A DNA stretch of 64,000 nt from Pseudomonas sp. dw_358 (GCF_018449655.1 NZ_JAAVUX010000001.1:558001-622000), one strand, 5' to 3'. Positions 10,068 to 19,323 are shown, numbered from the stretch's first letter. Translations and numbers: made by a program. The notes: generated from the letters alone by a model not told the origin.

Positions 10068-10919
10068 TTAGCGACCGCGAACCGCTTGTTCCAGCTCGGC
10101 GAAACTTGGCCGATGGGCTGGGTACAGCACTTTGCGACCGAATTCCACGGCCAGGGAAGGCGGCATGCCCGAGGCCGAGGCCACCAAGGACGCCTTGATC
10201 GCTTCGTACACGTTCATTTCTTCCTTGGCATCGTGAGCCAGGCACTGGGCCAGCGGGCCGAAGAAGCCGTAAGCCGCGAGAATACCGAGGAAGGTACCGA
10301 CCAGTGCTGCACCTACGTGACCACCGATCGCCGCCTTGTCGCCATCACCCAGGGACGCCATGGTCACCACGATACCCAGTACTGCCGCCACGATACCGAA
10401 GCCGGGCAGGCCGTCGGACACACCGGTCACGGCATGGGAAGGGTGCTCGAGCTCTTCTTTCATGCTCAGCAGTTCCATGTCGAACAGGCCTTCGAGTTCA
10501 TGAGGGGCCATGTTGCCCGACGACATGATGCGCAGATAGTCGCAGATGAACGCGATCATCTTTTCATCCTTGAGCAAGGCCGGGTACTTGGCAAAGATCG
10601 GGCTGGCGGCGGCGTCTTCGATATCGCTTTCGATGGCCATCATGCCTTCACGACGGCTTTTGTTGAGAATCTCGTAGACCAGGCTCAAAACGTCTATATA
10701 GAAGGCATGGGTGAAGCGCGAGCTGAACATCTTCAGCGACTTCTTCAGCACCAGCATGGTCATGTAGCCGGGGTTGGATTGCAGGAATGCACCCAGCGCC
10801 GCGCCGCCGATGATCATGACCTCAAAGGGCTGGATCAGCGCACCGATCTTGCCATGGGAAAGTACGTAGCCGCCGAGTACACAGGCGATGACGACGATAA
10901 TGCCAATAATTTTAGCCAT
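10068..10919 (-). CDS. motA: Flagellar stator protein MotA
   Basis: 283 residues with four predicted transmembrane helices: residues 1-20, about 30-50, and two near 170-225. The conserved LPGFGIVAAVLGIV segment and the charged cytoplasmic loop that contacts FliG are present. It is the partner of MotB in the torque-generating stator. By position next to rsgA/orn it corresponds to the motAB rather than the motCD stator of Pseudomonas. Confidence 0.97.
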   Translation of the reverse strand: MAKIIGIIVVIACVLGGYVLSHGKIGALIQPFEVMIIGGAALGAFLQSNPGYMTMLVLKKSLKMFSSRFTHAFYIDVLSLVYEILNKSRREGMMAIESDIEDAAASPIFAKYPALLKDEKMIAFICDYLRIMSSGNMAPHELEGLFDMELLSMKEELEHPSHAVTGVSDGLPGFGIVAAVLGIVVTMASLGDGDKAAIGGHVGAALVGTFLGILAAYGFFGPLAQCLAHDAKEEMNVYEAIKASLVASASGMPPSLAVEFGRKVLYPAHRPSFAELEQAVRGR

Positions 10920-10986
10920 AAGTTAGAAGCACTTTTACGGTCGTTGAAAGGGGGTGGTTCGCATGTTGTTCATTCTCTGCTTCTAC

Positions 10987-11013
10987 TTATCGGCAGAAGT
11001 GCGCCAGACTATA
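10987..11013 (-). promoter_or_regulatory. Sigma-28 (FliA) promoter of motAB
   Basis: On the minus strand the sequence reads TATAGTCT, an 11-base spacer, then GCCGATAA. The -10 element matches the FliA consensus exactly, the -35 matches TAAAGTTT at 6 of 8, and the spacing is standard. It lies 68 bases upstream of the motA ATG, so motAB is predicted to be a late, FliA-dependent flagellar operon. Confidence 0.85.
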
Positions 11014-11067
11014 GTTGAGCTTTGTGAAAAGCCAGTTCAGCCCCATTCACCAGCCTGGTGACGTATC

Positions 11068-12588
11068 GTGTCGAGCCCTACCCCGCAAAGCCTCGAAGCC
11101 TGGATCAAGCTACTCGATAGCGTCCGCTTGCCCATACCGCGCCCCCATTATGAAAAGGTGCGTACGGCCTTGGGCGACAGCCGTCGCTCGCTGCGCGAAA
11201 TCGCCGACTTCATGCAGGAGAGTCCCGCCCTGGTACTCAGCGTCATGCGCGAGGCCAATCAACAGAGCAGCAACAGCCTGGTGGAACCTACCGAAACCCT
11301 GGAAGTGGCGCTCAACCGCCTGGGCCTCAAGCGCACCGAAGACCTGTTGGCCAAACTGCCCTGCGTCGACGCCAAGGAAGTGCCGCCAGTACTGCGACAG
11401 ATGCAATTGATCAGCCAACATGCCGCCCAACAGGCCAACGGTCTGTTCGCCGGGCGCATGGCCCGCCTCTGGCAGGAAATCCACTGGGGCAGCCTGTTGT
11501 TCATGTCGCCGACCTGGGCCCTGGCCTTTACCCACCCGGAGCTGCTGGAAGAGTGGGAGCTGCGCGTGGTCAACAAAGGCGAGTCGGCGGCCAAGGTCGA
11601 GCGTCAACTGTTCGGCGTGCCACTGCTGTTACTGTGCCGCGAACTGGCCGAGCGCTGGCGGCTGCCCGGCTGGGTGCTGCATGCCTACCGGACCTTGCTT
11701 GAAGACCGCCGCTGGCTGGTTCAGGTCCTGCACATCGCCCGCGATAACGAAGACCGCCTGCGCCAGCAGCTGGCACTGGATGATGAGCCGCCGCTGCGCC
11801 GCTGGCTGGGCCAACCGGCCAACACCGTGTTGCTGGCCAACGGGCTGGCCATCGCCAGTCAGCAAGGCTGGACCACTGCGCACATGGTGCGCTGGCAATA
11901 CCTGGCCAGTCTGTATCTACAGGCGCCGCTGGAAAGCTTGCAGCAGCAGGTCCACCAGCATGCCGCACAAAGCGCTCGGCACCATGCTCAGCCCGGCCTG
12001 TGGCACCCGGCACTCGCCCTGATCTGGCCGTGGGACGAGCGCCGCGTGCACCGCGCCATGCTTCCGGCGCCGCCGCCGACGCCCGAAGCCCTGGTCCTGT
12101 GGCGCAAACGCTGTGCCGAGCTGCTGCTCGAACCCAGTCGTTTCAACAATGCCATGCACCTGACCACTGAAGCGCGAGACGCGCTGGTGGCCTGCGGCAT
12201 GCAGCGGGTCATGCTGTTGATGGCCGACAAGACCCAGACCCAGTTGCGTGTGCAGCAATTGGGGGGTCTGCCAGGCACCGCGGCGAGCCTGACCTTCACC
12301 ATTGCCAACAGCACCGTGCTGACGCGACTGATGAGCGCACCGGCCCAGATCCGTCTCAATCCCGGCAATAATGCGCAGTTCTCGGCATTGCTGCCCCCGA
12401 GCCTGCGTGGCCTGTTTCGCGGCGACAACCTGCTGCTGCGCTCACTGAGCAATAACGGCCGGGTGGTCATGCTGGTGGTAGCCGATCAGGGTGGCGGACC
12501 ATTTTCCGAGGTCTCGGTGCAAGCGTTTGCCAAGACCGGGCAATGCATCGAACGCGCCCTGGCCAGCTTTACCAACCGCAGTGGCTGA
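11068..12588 (+). CDS. HDOD domain-containing protein
   Basis: 506 residues from a GTG start with only a weak GGTGA upstream. The first 200 residues have the HDOD arrangement: SLREIADFMQESPALVLSVMREAN followed by EVALNRLGLKRTEDLLA. HDOD domains are metal-free relatives of HD hydrolases used in signalling. The remaining 300 residues have no GGDEF, EAL or kinase motif that I can see. It is divergent from motA in the PAO1 PA4955 position. A motility or c-di-GMP-related role is inference from position only. Confidence 0.75.
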   Translation: MSSPTPQSLEAWIKLLDSVRLPIPRPHYEKVRTALGDSRRSLREIADFMQESPALVLSVMREANQQSSNSLVEPTETLEVALNRLGLKRTEDLLAKLPCVDAKEVPPVLRQMQLISQHAAQQANGLFAGRMARLWQEIHWGSLLFMSPTWALAFTHPELLEEWELRVVNKGESAAKVERQLFGVPLLLLCRELAERWRLPGWVLHAYRTLLEDRRWLVQVLHIARDNEDRLRQQLALDDEPPLRRWLGQPANTVLLANGLAIASQQGWTTAHMVRWQYLASLYLQAPLESLQQQVHQHAAQSARHHAQPGLWHPALALIWPWDERRVHRAMLPAPPPTPEALVLWRKRCAELLLEPSRFNNAMHLTTEARDALVACGMQRVMLLMADKTQTQLRVQQLGGLPGTAASLTFTIANSTVLTRLMSAPAQIRLNPGNNAQFSALLPPSLRGLFRGDNLLLRSLSNNGRVVMLVVADQGGGPFSEVSVQAFAKTGQCIERALASFTNRSG

Positions 12589-12638
12589 CGCTTGCGCTAC
12601 AATTCGCCTTTTGCTCCTTTGCTCACTGGAGATGTCCC

Positions 12639-13472
12639 ATGCCTGATTTTTCCGGCCTGCCGCTGGTGATCGAACCGGCCGACCTGCTGGGCCGGCTTGA
12701 AGCACCGGAACTGATCCTGGTCGACCTGACCAGCCAGGGGCGTTACAGCGCCGGGCATATTCCCGGCGCGTGCTTTGTCGACCCCAAGCGCACCCAACTG
12801 GGCCAGCCACCCGCCCCGGGCCTGCTGCCATCGATGCCGCAACTGCAAGCGCTGTTCGGCGAGCTGGGCCATCGCTCCAACGCCACTTATGTGGTGTATG
12901 ACGACGAAGGAGGCGGCTGGGCCGGGCGCTTTATCTGGCTGCTCGACGTGATCGGCCACCACCGCTACCACTATCTGGACGGCGGACTGCTGGCCTGGGA
13001 AGCCGAGGGCATGGCCCTTTCCACCGACGTGCCCACCCCAACCGGCGGCCCGGTACCGCTGACGTTGCACGACGAGCCCACCGCCACCCGCGAATACCTG
13101 CAAAGCCGTCTCGGCGCTGCCGACCTGGCGATCTGGGATGCGCGCAATCCGCTGGAGTATTCGGGAGAGAAAGTGCTGGCCGCCAAGGGCGGACACATTC
13201 CCGGCGCGGTCAACTTCGAATGGACGGCGGGCATGGACCCCAAGCGCAATCTACGGATCCGCCGCGACATGCCGCAAATTCTGGCAAACCTGGGCATCAC
13301 CCCGGACAAGGAAATCGTCACACACTGTCAGACCCACCATCGCTCGGGCTTCACCTATCTGGTGGCCAAGGCTTTGGGCTATCCTCGCGTCAAGGGCTAC
13401 GCCGGCTCCTGGGGTGAATGGGGCAATCACCCCGACACGCCTGTAGTAATGCCCGCAAGTCGTAAAGCCTAA
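12639..13472 (+). CDS. rhdA: Thiosulfate sulfurtransferase (tandem rhodanese) RhdA
   Basis: 277 residues from the ATG at 12639 (GGAG upstream). There are two rhodanese domains; only the second has a catalytic cysteine, Cys230, in the active-site loop CQTHHRS. This loop and residue number are those of Azotobacter vinelandii RhdA. It transfers sulfane sulfur from thiosulfate to cyanide or other acceptors in the cytoplasm. It is nine bases upstream of psd and probably in the same transcript. Confidence 0.93.
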   Translation: MPDFSGLPLVIEPADLLGRLEAPELILVDLTSQGRYSAGHIPGACFVDPKRTQLGQPPAPGLLPSMPQLQALFGELGHRSNATYVVYDDEGGGWAGRFIWLLDVIGHHRYHYLDGGLLAWEAEGMALSTDVPTPTGGPVPLTLHDEPTATREYLQSRLGAADLAIWDARNPLEYSGEKVLAAKGGHIPGAVNFEWTAGMDPKRNLRIRRDMPQILANLGITPDKEIVTHCQTHHRSGFTYLVAKALGYPRVKGYAGSWGEWGNHPDTPVVMPASRKA

Positions 13473-13481
13473 GGAAATTTC

Positions 13482-14345
13482 ATGAAATCGCGTTTGTTCA
13501 TCATTACTCAGTACCTGCTGCCACATCACCTGTTGTCCCGCCTGGCCGGCTGTGTTGCCGAATGCCGGGCCCGCTGGTTCAAGAATGCCTTCACCGCCTG
13601 GTTTGCCAAGCGCTACCAGGTGGACATGTCGCAGGCTTTGGTTGAAGACCTCACCGCCTACGAACATTTCAACGCTTTCTTCACCCGCGCCCTCAAGCCC
13701 GGCGCGCGCCCGCTGGACCCGACGCCTGATGCCATCCTGAGCCCTGCCGACGGCGCCTTCAGCCAACTGGGTCCGATCGAACACGGGCGGATTTTTCAGG
13801 CCAAGGGCCACAGCTTCAGCGTGCTCGAACTGCTGGGCGGCGATCCGGTCAACGCCGCGCCCTTCATGGGCGGCGAATTCGCGACTGTTTACCTGTCGCC
13901 CAAGGATTATCACCGGGTACACATGCCCTTGGCCGGGACCTTGCGTGAAATGATCTACGTGCCCGGACGGATTTTCTCGGTCAACCAGACCACCGCCGAA
14001 AACGTGCCGGAACTGTTCGCTCGCAACGAACGCGTGGTGTGCATCTTCGACACCGAGCGCGGCCCCATGGCCATGGTGCTGGTGGGCGCGATGATTGTTG
14101 CTTCGGTTGAAACCGTCTGGGCCGGTCTGGTGACGCCACCCAAACGCGAGCTGAAAACCTTCAGCTACGATGAGGCTGCGCGCGCACCGATCCATCTGGA
14201 AAAGGGCGCAGAAATGGGGCGCTTCAAGCTGGGGTCCACGGTGATCGTGCTGTTCGGTCCGGATCAGATGAAATGGGCCAGCCAATGGACTGCCGGCAGC
14301 CCTGTGCAAATGGGTCAGGCCATCGGCGCACCGGCGTCAGCCTGA
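13482..14345 (+). CDS. psd: Phosphatidylserine decarboxylase proenzyme
   Basis: 287 residues. The self-cleavage motif LGST (250-253) would yield a pyruvoyl group from Ser252. Asp90 (SPADGAF) and His144 (DYHRVHMP) supply the rest of the Asp-His-Ser cleavage triad. It makes phosphatidylethanolamine, the main membrane lipid, at the inner membrane. GGAAATTT precedes the start. Confidence 0.96.
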   Translation: MKSRLFIITQYLLPHHLLSRLAGCVAECRARWFKNAFTAWFAKRYQVDMSQALVEDLTAYEHFNAFFTRALKPGARPLDPTPDAILSPADGAFSQLGPIEHGRIFQAKGHSFSVLELLGGDPVNAAPFMGGEFATVYLSPKDYHRVHMPLAGTLREMIYVPGRIFSVNQTTAENVPELFARNERVVCIFDTERGPMAMVLVGAMIVASVETVWAGLVTPPKRELKTFSYDEAARAPIHLEKGAEMGRFKLGSTVIVLFGPDQMKWASQWTAGSPVQMGQAIGAPASA

Positions 14346-14465
14346 TTGCGGAGGCCGCGGGATGACTTCACGGTCGGCTTGGGAACGCTATAGCTGCGGG
14401 CGTTATCCAATGCTGGTAGAGTCCGATCAAGTTCGTCCCGCTCGGTCGCTTCGCCCCAATGGACT

Positions 14466-14482
14466 CGAAGCCACGGGCTTCG
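14466..14482. other. Short perfect hairpin upstream of fimW
   Basis: CGAAGCC (14466-14472) and GGCTTCG (14476-14482) form a 7-bp stem with a 3-base loop, ending 25 bases before the fimW ATG. There is no T-run, so it is not a typical terminator. It may affect translation or RNA stability of fimW. Confidence 0.5.
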
Positions 14483-14507
14483 GTAGAAGAACCAGGAAAA
14501 ATGATTG

Positions 14508-16292
14508 ATGTCTCGCCCTAGCCCCCATCTGTTGTTGCGCGCACCCACGCCCACGCAGCTGAGCCTCACGTTCTGCGAAGCGAACCCGCGCGACCTCAAA
14601 CGCTGGATTTCCACGCTTCCCAAGGCCAACCTGGGCGAAACCGCGCGGCTGTTGTATCAAGGTATGGGCGAGCTCAACCAGTTGCTCACACCGAGCGACA
14701 ATCGTCTGCAGATGCTGGAATTGTTGCGCCCCGAGGTCTACTACGTCTGCAAGAACCTCGAACGGCACTTCCTCAATCAGTCTATCGTGCTGGACGAGCG
14801 TGCGCGCAAGGTCGCCAATCTGTGCCAGGCGCTGCAAAACTACCTGGCCATCGGCTACAAACAGATTGTCGCGCGGCAAGCGCCCAAGCCGGCCAGCAAG
14901 GAGCGCGCCCAGCTGTTGACGGCGAGCATCCAGCGCGCCTTGCACTGCCTCAACGGCCCGCTGATCCGCGCCTGCCTGCTATATTGTCCGGTACCCGAAA
15001 GCGTATGGCTGGAGCTGCACCAACTGTTCCTGATTGCTCAGGAGAGCAAGCTGGAAAATGTATCCATCAGCGACAACCTGTCCACACCGCGCAGCATGAC
15101 CATCCAGCAGACCTACCTGACCGGGCTACTGCTGGGCACATCGCGCAGCAACCAGATGCGTCAGAACGCAATCGCTCGCCTGACCGAAGTCATCGAAAGC
15201 TGGAGCGCCCTTGCACGGATACTGCCAGCCAGCGATGCCAGCAGCCTGTTCGCAATTGCTCCGGGCATCGATGGACCGCCGCGCTACAAGACACTGTTCC
15301 CTGAGGCACAGATCTCCGGCCTGTTGGGCATCGACCCGATGCCGCTGGTCAATGCGCTCAAACAGTTCCTGGAAATGACCCGCGAACAACGCGCCCAGTC
15401 ACGTCTGGTGCCCAGCGGTTTCAGTCTCGACCTGTTGCAACACCTGAGCGCGGCCTGGGGCGACGTGGCCGAGCGCACTTTCCAGCGCACGCCGGGCCAC
15501 GGGGACCTTACCGTGTGCATCGGCATGAGCGCATTGCATTACTACCTGGGCGGCGAGCGCTCGTTCGGCGAGATCCTGCGCCGCCCGACCCTGGCGCCCA
15601 CGCCGCAGTTCGGCGAGCAGAATCGCGATCCGGGCTGGAGCCAGGCCTTCGATGTCGAGGCCGAAATCAACATGGACGCCGGCCAGCCGTACGAGGAAAT
15701 TCAATATGGACTGCCAGCAGGCGACGGTACTGGCGGCCCGATGAACAGCGAAAGCAGCTTTCCCAAGTTTGCGCTGCGCATCGTCAACCACAGCCCGGGC
15801 GGTTACTGCCTGGCCTGGCCCAAGGAAGTGCCGCCGCAGTTGCAGGCCGGGGAAATGGTCGGCATCCAGGATGCACCCTCCCACGGCTGGAGTGTTGCGG
15901 TGGTGCGCTGGATTCGCCAGGTGCGCGATGGTGGCACCCAGATGGGCATCGAGCTGGTTGCGCCCCATGCGCAGCCCTGCGGCCTGCAACTGGTGCGCAG
16001 CAGCGAGGACAACAGCCAGTTCATGCGCGGGTTGCTGCTCCCGGAAATCCGCGCCATCGACATCCCGGCCACCTTGCTGGCGCCCCGCCTGCCCTTCCAG
16101 GAGGGCAACAAGATCATCATCAACACCAATGGCGACGAACGCCCGGCCAGTCTGAGCAAGCGCCTGGCCAGTACCGGCAGCTTCAACCAGTTCGAGTATC
16201 GCCATCTGGAACAGGTAGTGCTGGAAGAGAAGGCGCCAGGCACCACAGCGGATGGCGAAGAGGACTTCGATTCGCTGTGGAAGGATCTTTGA
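14508..16292 (+). CDS. fimW: FimW-like PilZ-domain (c-di-GMP receptor) protein
   Basis: 594 residues from the ATG at 14508 (a TTG codon directly before it is in frame; AGGA lies about ten bases upstream). The first 400 residues are helical with no catalytic motif seen. The C-terminal part holds a PilZ-like segment with NHSPGGY (about residues 427-433), the N-x-S-x2-G turn that contacts c-di-GMP. In PAO1 the gene between psd and serB/fimX is FimW (PA4958), reported as a c-di-GMP-binding surface-attachment protein. The assignment rests on this position and the PilZ motif. The PAO1 neighbour fimX is missing here. Confidence 0.75.
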   Translation: MSRPSPHLLLRAPTPTQLSLTFCEANPRDLKRWISTLPKANLGETARLLYQGMGELNQLLTPSDNRLQMLELLRPEVYYVCKNLERHFLNQSIVLDERARKVANLCQALQNYLAIGYKQIVARQAPKPASKERAQLLTASIQRALHCLNGPLIRACLLYCPVPESVWLELHQLFLIAQESKLENVSISDNLSTPRSMTIQQTYLTGLLLGTSRSNQMRQNAIARLTEVIESWSALARILPASDASSLFAIAPGIDGPPRYKTLFPEAQISGLLGIDPMPLVNALKQFLEMTREQRAQSRLVPSGFSLDLLQHLSAAWGDVAERTFQRTPGHGDLTVCIGMSALHYYLGGERSFGEILRRPTLAPTPQFGEQNRDPGWSQAFDVEAEINMDAGQPYEEIQYGLPAGDGTGGPMNSESSFPKFALRIVNHSPGGYCLAWPKEVPPQLQAGEMVGIQDAPSHGWSVAVVRWIRQVRDGGTQMGIELVAPHAQPCGLQLVRSSEDNSQFMRGLLLPEIRAIDIPATLLAPRLPFQEGNKIIINTNGDERPASLSKRLASTGSFNQFEYRHLEQVVLEEKAPGTTADGEEDFDSLWKDL

Positions 16293-16343
16293 TTCGCAGA
16301 GGCTGCAGGCCGGCTGAACCGTGGGAGCAGCCCCCTCCTTGAA

Positions 16344-17543
16344 TCAGAGGCTCCGCTGGCCCAGCAGGTACAACACTCCGTCCAGCCCCAGCGTCGAGAT
16401 CGCCTGACCAGCCGAGGCCTTGACCAACGGCTTGGCACGGAAAGCGACACCCAAACCGGCAATCGCCAGCATCGGCAGGTCATTCGCACCGTCACCCACG
16501 GCAATGGTCTGCTCCAGCGTCAGGCCCTCCTTCGCGGCCAGTTCGCGCAACAGGTCAGCCTTGCGCTGGGCATCGACAATCGGCTCCACCGCCACGCCGG
16601 TGCATTGGCCATCGACCACTTCCAACTCGTTGGCGAATACGTAGTCGATACCCAGCTTCGCCTGCACCTGACGGGCGAAATAAGTGAAGCCACCGGACAG
16701 AATCGCTGTCTTGTAGCCCAGGCGCTTGAGCTCGGCAAACAGCGTCTCGGCCCCTTCCGTCAGTTGGAGCGACTCACCAATCGCATCGAGTACGTTGACG
16801 TCCAGGCCCTTGAGCAGAGCAAGGCGCTCCTTGAAGCTGGCACGAAAATCCAGCTCACCGCGCATGGCCCGCTCGGTGATGGCCGAGACCAATTCGCCGA
16901 TGCCGTGAGCCTTGGCCAGCTCGTCGATGACTTCCGCCTGGATCAGCGTGGAGTCCATGTCGAACACCGCCAGCCGGCGATGACGGCGGTACAGCGTGTC
17001 TTCCTGCCAGGCAATGTCGATATCCAGTTGCCGGGCCGCCTCGAGAAACTCACTGCGCATCACCCGCGGCTCGGTGGCGTCGCCGCGCACCGTGAACTCC
17101 AAACAGGCCTTGGCACCGATCAGCGCGCCACCCTGCAGCTGGGGAGCCGACAGACGGTTAATGGCTTCGATCTGCAAACCGTGGCTGTCAGTGATCGAGG
17201 TCACTCGGCGCACTTGCTCGGCGCTGACCTCGCGGCTGAGCAAGGTGACGATGTGCCGAGGCGTCCGCTGGCCCGCAGCCCAGGCCTGATAGTCGGCCGG
17301 GGACAATCGGGTGAACCGCGCCTCCAGTGACTGATGACGCGCCGCCGACTGGATTTCCTCCATGAAGGCCGCATGGTTGGCGGCTTCGACCTGGGCCACC
17401 AGGGTCAGCGTCTGAGTGTCATGGACCAGCCGCTGCTCGATGTCCAGCAGGGTGGCATCGACATTGGCCATGACGCCGGTCATCAATGCCGTCAGTCCCG
17501 GACGCTGCGCGCCGGTGATATTGATCAGGACGATTTCGCGCAA
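16344..17543 (-). CDS. serB: Phosphoserine phosphatase SerB
   Basis: 399 residues from a TTG start at 17543 preceded by GGGGGTG; no ATG fits the conserved N-terminus (REIVLINITG). An ACT-like amino-acid-binding part (residues 1-170) precedes a HAD phosphatase domain with FDMDSTLI (nucleophile Asp), SGGFTYF and GDGANDLPML. It hydrolyses phosphoserine in the last step of serine synthesis. It is divergent from the AhpA/YtjB-like gene, the same pairing as serB/ytjB in E. coli. Confidence 0.93.
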   Translation of the reverse strand: MREIVLINITGAQRPGLTALMTGVMANVDATLLDIEQRLVHDTQTLTLVAQVEAANHAAFMEEIQSAARHQSLEARFTRLSPADYQAWAAGQRTPRHIVTLLSREVSAEQVRRVTSITDSHGLQIEAINRLSAPQLQGGALIGAKACLEFTVRGDATEPRVMRSEFLEAARQLDIDIAWQEDTLYRRHRRLAVFDMDSTLIQAEVIDELAKAHGIGELVSAITERAMRGELDFRASFKERLALLKGLDVNVLDAIGESLQLTEGAETLFAELKRLGYKTAILSGGFTYFARQVQAKLGIDYVFANELEVVDGQCTGVAVEPIVDAQRKADLLRELAAKEGLTLEQTIAVGDGANDLPMLAIAGLGVAFRAKPLVKASAGQAISTLGLDGVLYLLGQRSL

Positions 17544-17691
17544 GGCGCACCCCCAGGTTGGAAAAAGAGCGCATTCTACCTGCTTTGCAGCGTGTATCGG
17601 CACGCTGAAAAAGCCATGGGTTAACCGAGACAGAATCGACGAGCCATCGTTATACTGCGCCCCAACTCCACGGACAGAAGAGCCGAGCTCT

Positions 17692-19224
17692 GTGAACCGG
17701 CCTACGCCAGTCAAAAACGACAATTTCTTCCTGCTGATCTTTCGGGCGTTGCGCCATCGCCGCGCACCGATCGCATTACGCATCGCCACCCACAACATCG
17801 TTCTGGTCGCCTTGGCGCTGATCATCTACGCCGCCGTGATGGGCTTGCAGTTCAAGCAAGCCATGCACGAGCAGGCCGATGCCCTGGGCCAGAGCCTGAC
17901 CACGCAGACGGCATCGTCCGCCACCGAATTGCTGGTGGCCAATGACATGCTCAGTCTTAACGTCCTGCTTAACAACCTCGTGAAGAACCCGTTGGTGGCG
18001 CACGCGGCGATCTACAGTGCCGATAACCGAATCATCGCCGAAGCCGGCCAGCGCCCGAAAAACGGCTTGCTCGGTCCGGCCGATGGCCTGTACGAAACCA
18101 AGATCAGTTTTCAGGACGTGACGGCCGGCACCCTGCGTATCAGCCTGGACATGAACCAGTTCCAGCAACCACTGATGCTCAGCCTGCAAAGCATGGCTAT
18201 CCTCGGCGCGATTCTGCTGGCCCTCGCGCTGGCCCTGAGCCTGCGCCTGGGTCGCAAGATATCCACCCCTCTGATGCAACTGCGCGTCTGGCTGCGGGCG
18301 CCGGACCCTTACACCCCCGGCGTGCAGCGCCAGGATGAAATCGGCGATCTGGCCCGCCAGCTTCACGCCAACCTCGCACCGCCGGAGCCGGAGCCAGAAC
18401 CCGAGCCGGAAGAAGAGGAAGAAATCTTCGAAGTACCCGAGCCGGCCGTGCAGGTCCGCGCCGCACGCGAGCCCGGCTTCGACAAGTTGCCGCCGCTGCC
18501 GGTCAAGATGCCTCTGCGCCGCATCCAGGCCGAAGAAGACCTCGACGACGAAGACGGCGACGACCCTTTCGCCGACCTGCGTGATCACTCCCCTGCCGTC
18601 GTGGCCGCTGCCACACCGGTGGCGGTTGTGCCCGCGCCGGCAGCGAAGCGTTCCAGCACCAGCGCCGTCCTGGCGGTGCAGCTGGGTGCCCAGGAACAGC
18701 TACGGCGCCTGCCTCGCCAGCGTCTCACGGAGCTGCTGCAACGCTATCGCGACTGCCTGGATCAAGCCGCATCCCTGTACCAGAGCGAGCTGCACACGCT
18801 CAACGATGGCAGCACGCTGATGCTGTTCCACAGCGAGGACATCGGCGACGACTACCTGACCAACGCCATCTGCTGCGGCGAACTGTTGCGGGCCTTGGGC
18901 CATGCATTGCAGGTTGAAGTAGCCGACAGCGGCATCACCCTGCAATTGCAACTGGGGCTGGTATTGAGCGAGGAAGTCTTCGGCCTGGGACAGCTCGACC
19001 TGCTGCTGACGGAGAGTGCTCAGGATGCCTTGGCACTGTCCCAGCACAGCCGCAATCTGTTGTTGGTGGAACGGCGTATTGGTGATGACGGGCTGATCCG
19101 GCAACGGGCACGTATTCGGCCGATCGCCAGCCCAGAGGGGGCCTGCTGTGTGGAGCGATTGCTGGAGCCTTATCCATCACTGCTGGAGCGGCAGTTGGCA
19201 CGGATGCATGAAACCAGGGCTTGA
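17692..19224 (+). CDS. AhpA/YtjB (Smp)-family membrane protein with degenerate cyclase-like C-terminus
   Basis: 510 residues from a GTG at 17692. Transmembrane helices (about 34-50 and 165-186) flank a periplasmic sensor-like region. A HAMP-like segment (187-227) is followed by a striking Glu/Pro tract at 230-250 and a low-complexity linker. The C-terminal 170 residues resemble a class III cyclase fold without the usual catalytic Asp pairs. The N-terminal half and the adjacency to serB match the E. coli Smp/YtjB family. Function is unknown; a signalling role is inference. Confidence 0.65.
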   Translation: MNRPTPVKNDNFFLLIFRALRHRRAPIALRIATHNIVLVALALIIYAAVMGLQFKQAMHEQADALGQSLTTQTASSATELLVANDMLSLNVLLNNLVKNPLVAHAAIYSADNRIIAEAGQRPKNGLLGPADGLYETKISFQDVTAGTLRISLDMNQFQQPLMLSLQSMAILGAILLALALALSLRLGRKISTPLMQLRVWLRAPDPYTPGVQRQDEIGDLARQLHANLAPPEPEPEPEPEEEEEIFEVPEPAVQVRAAREPGFDKLPPLPVKMPLRRIQAEEDLDDEDGDDPFADLRDHSPAVVAAATPVAVVPAPAAKRSSTSAVLAVQLGAQEQLRRLPRQRLTELLQRYRDCLDQAASLYQSELHTLNDGSTLMLFHSEDIGDDYLTNAICCGELLRALGHALQVEVADSGITLQLQLGLVLSEEVFGLGQLDLLLTESAQDALALSQHSRNLLLVERRIGDDGLIRQRARIRPIASPEGACCVERLLEPYPSLLERQLARMHETRA

Positions 19225-19246
19225 CTGAATATCGCACCGGCTGCAC

Positions 19247-19307
19247 CGCGGGCAAGCCCTGCTCCCACAGGATCACAACATGCCTGTGGAAGCAGGGCTT
19301 GCCCGCG
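19247..19307. repeat. REP palindrome / bidirectional terminator
   Basis: Two 25-base arms (19247-19271 and 19283-19307) are reverse complements with one mismatch, separated by 11 bases. The core is GCGGGCAAGCCCTGCTCCCACAGG. It lies between two convergent genes, so it can end transcription from both sides. The same core recurs at 59905-59987. Confidence 0.9.
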
Positions 19308-19323
19308 ATGGCCGTTGCTGGGT

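Noticed and set aside
9429..11018. 529-codon plus-strand frame spanning motB, motA and their promoter
   Set aside because: It crosses two real genes and the sigma-28 promoter in antisense and shows no domain.
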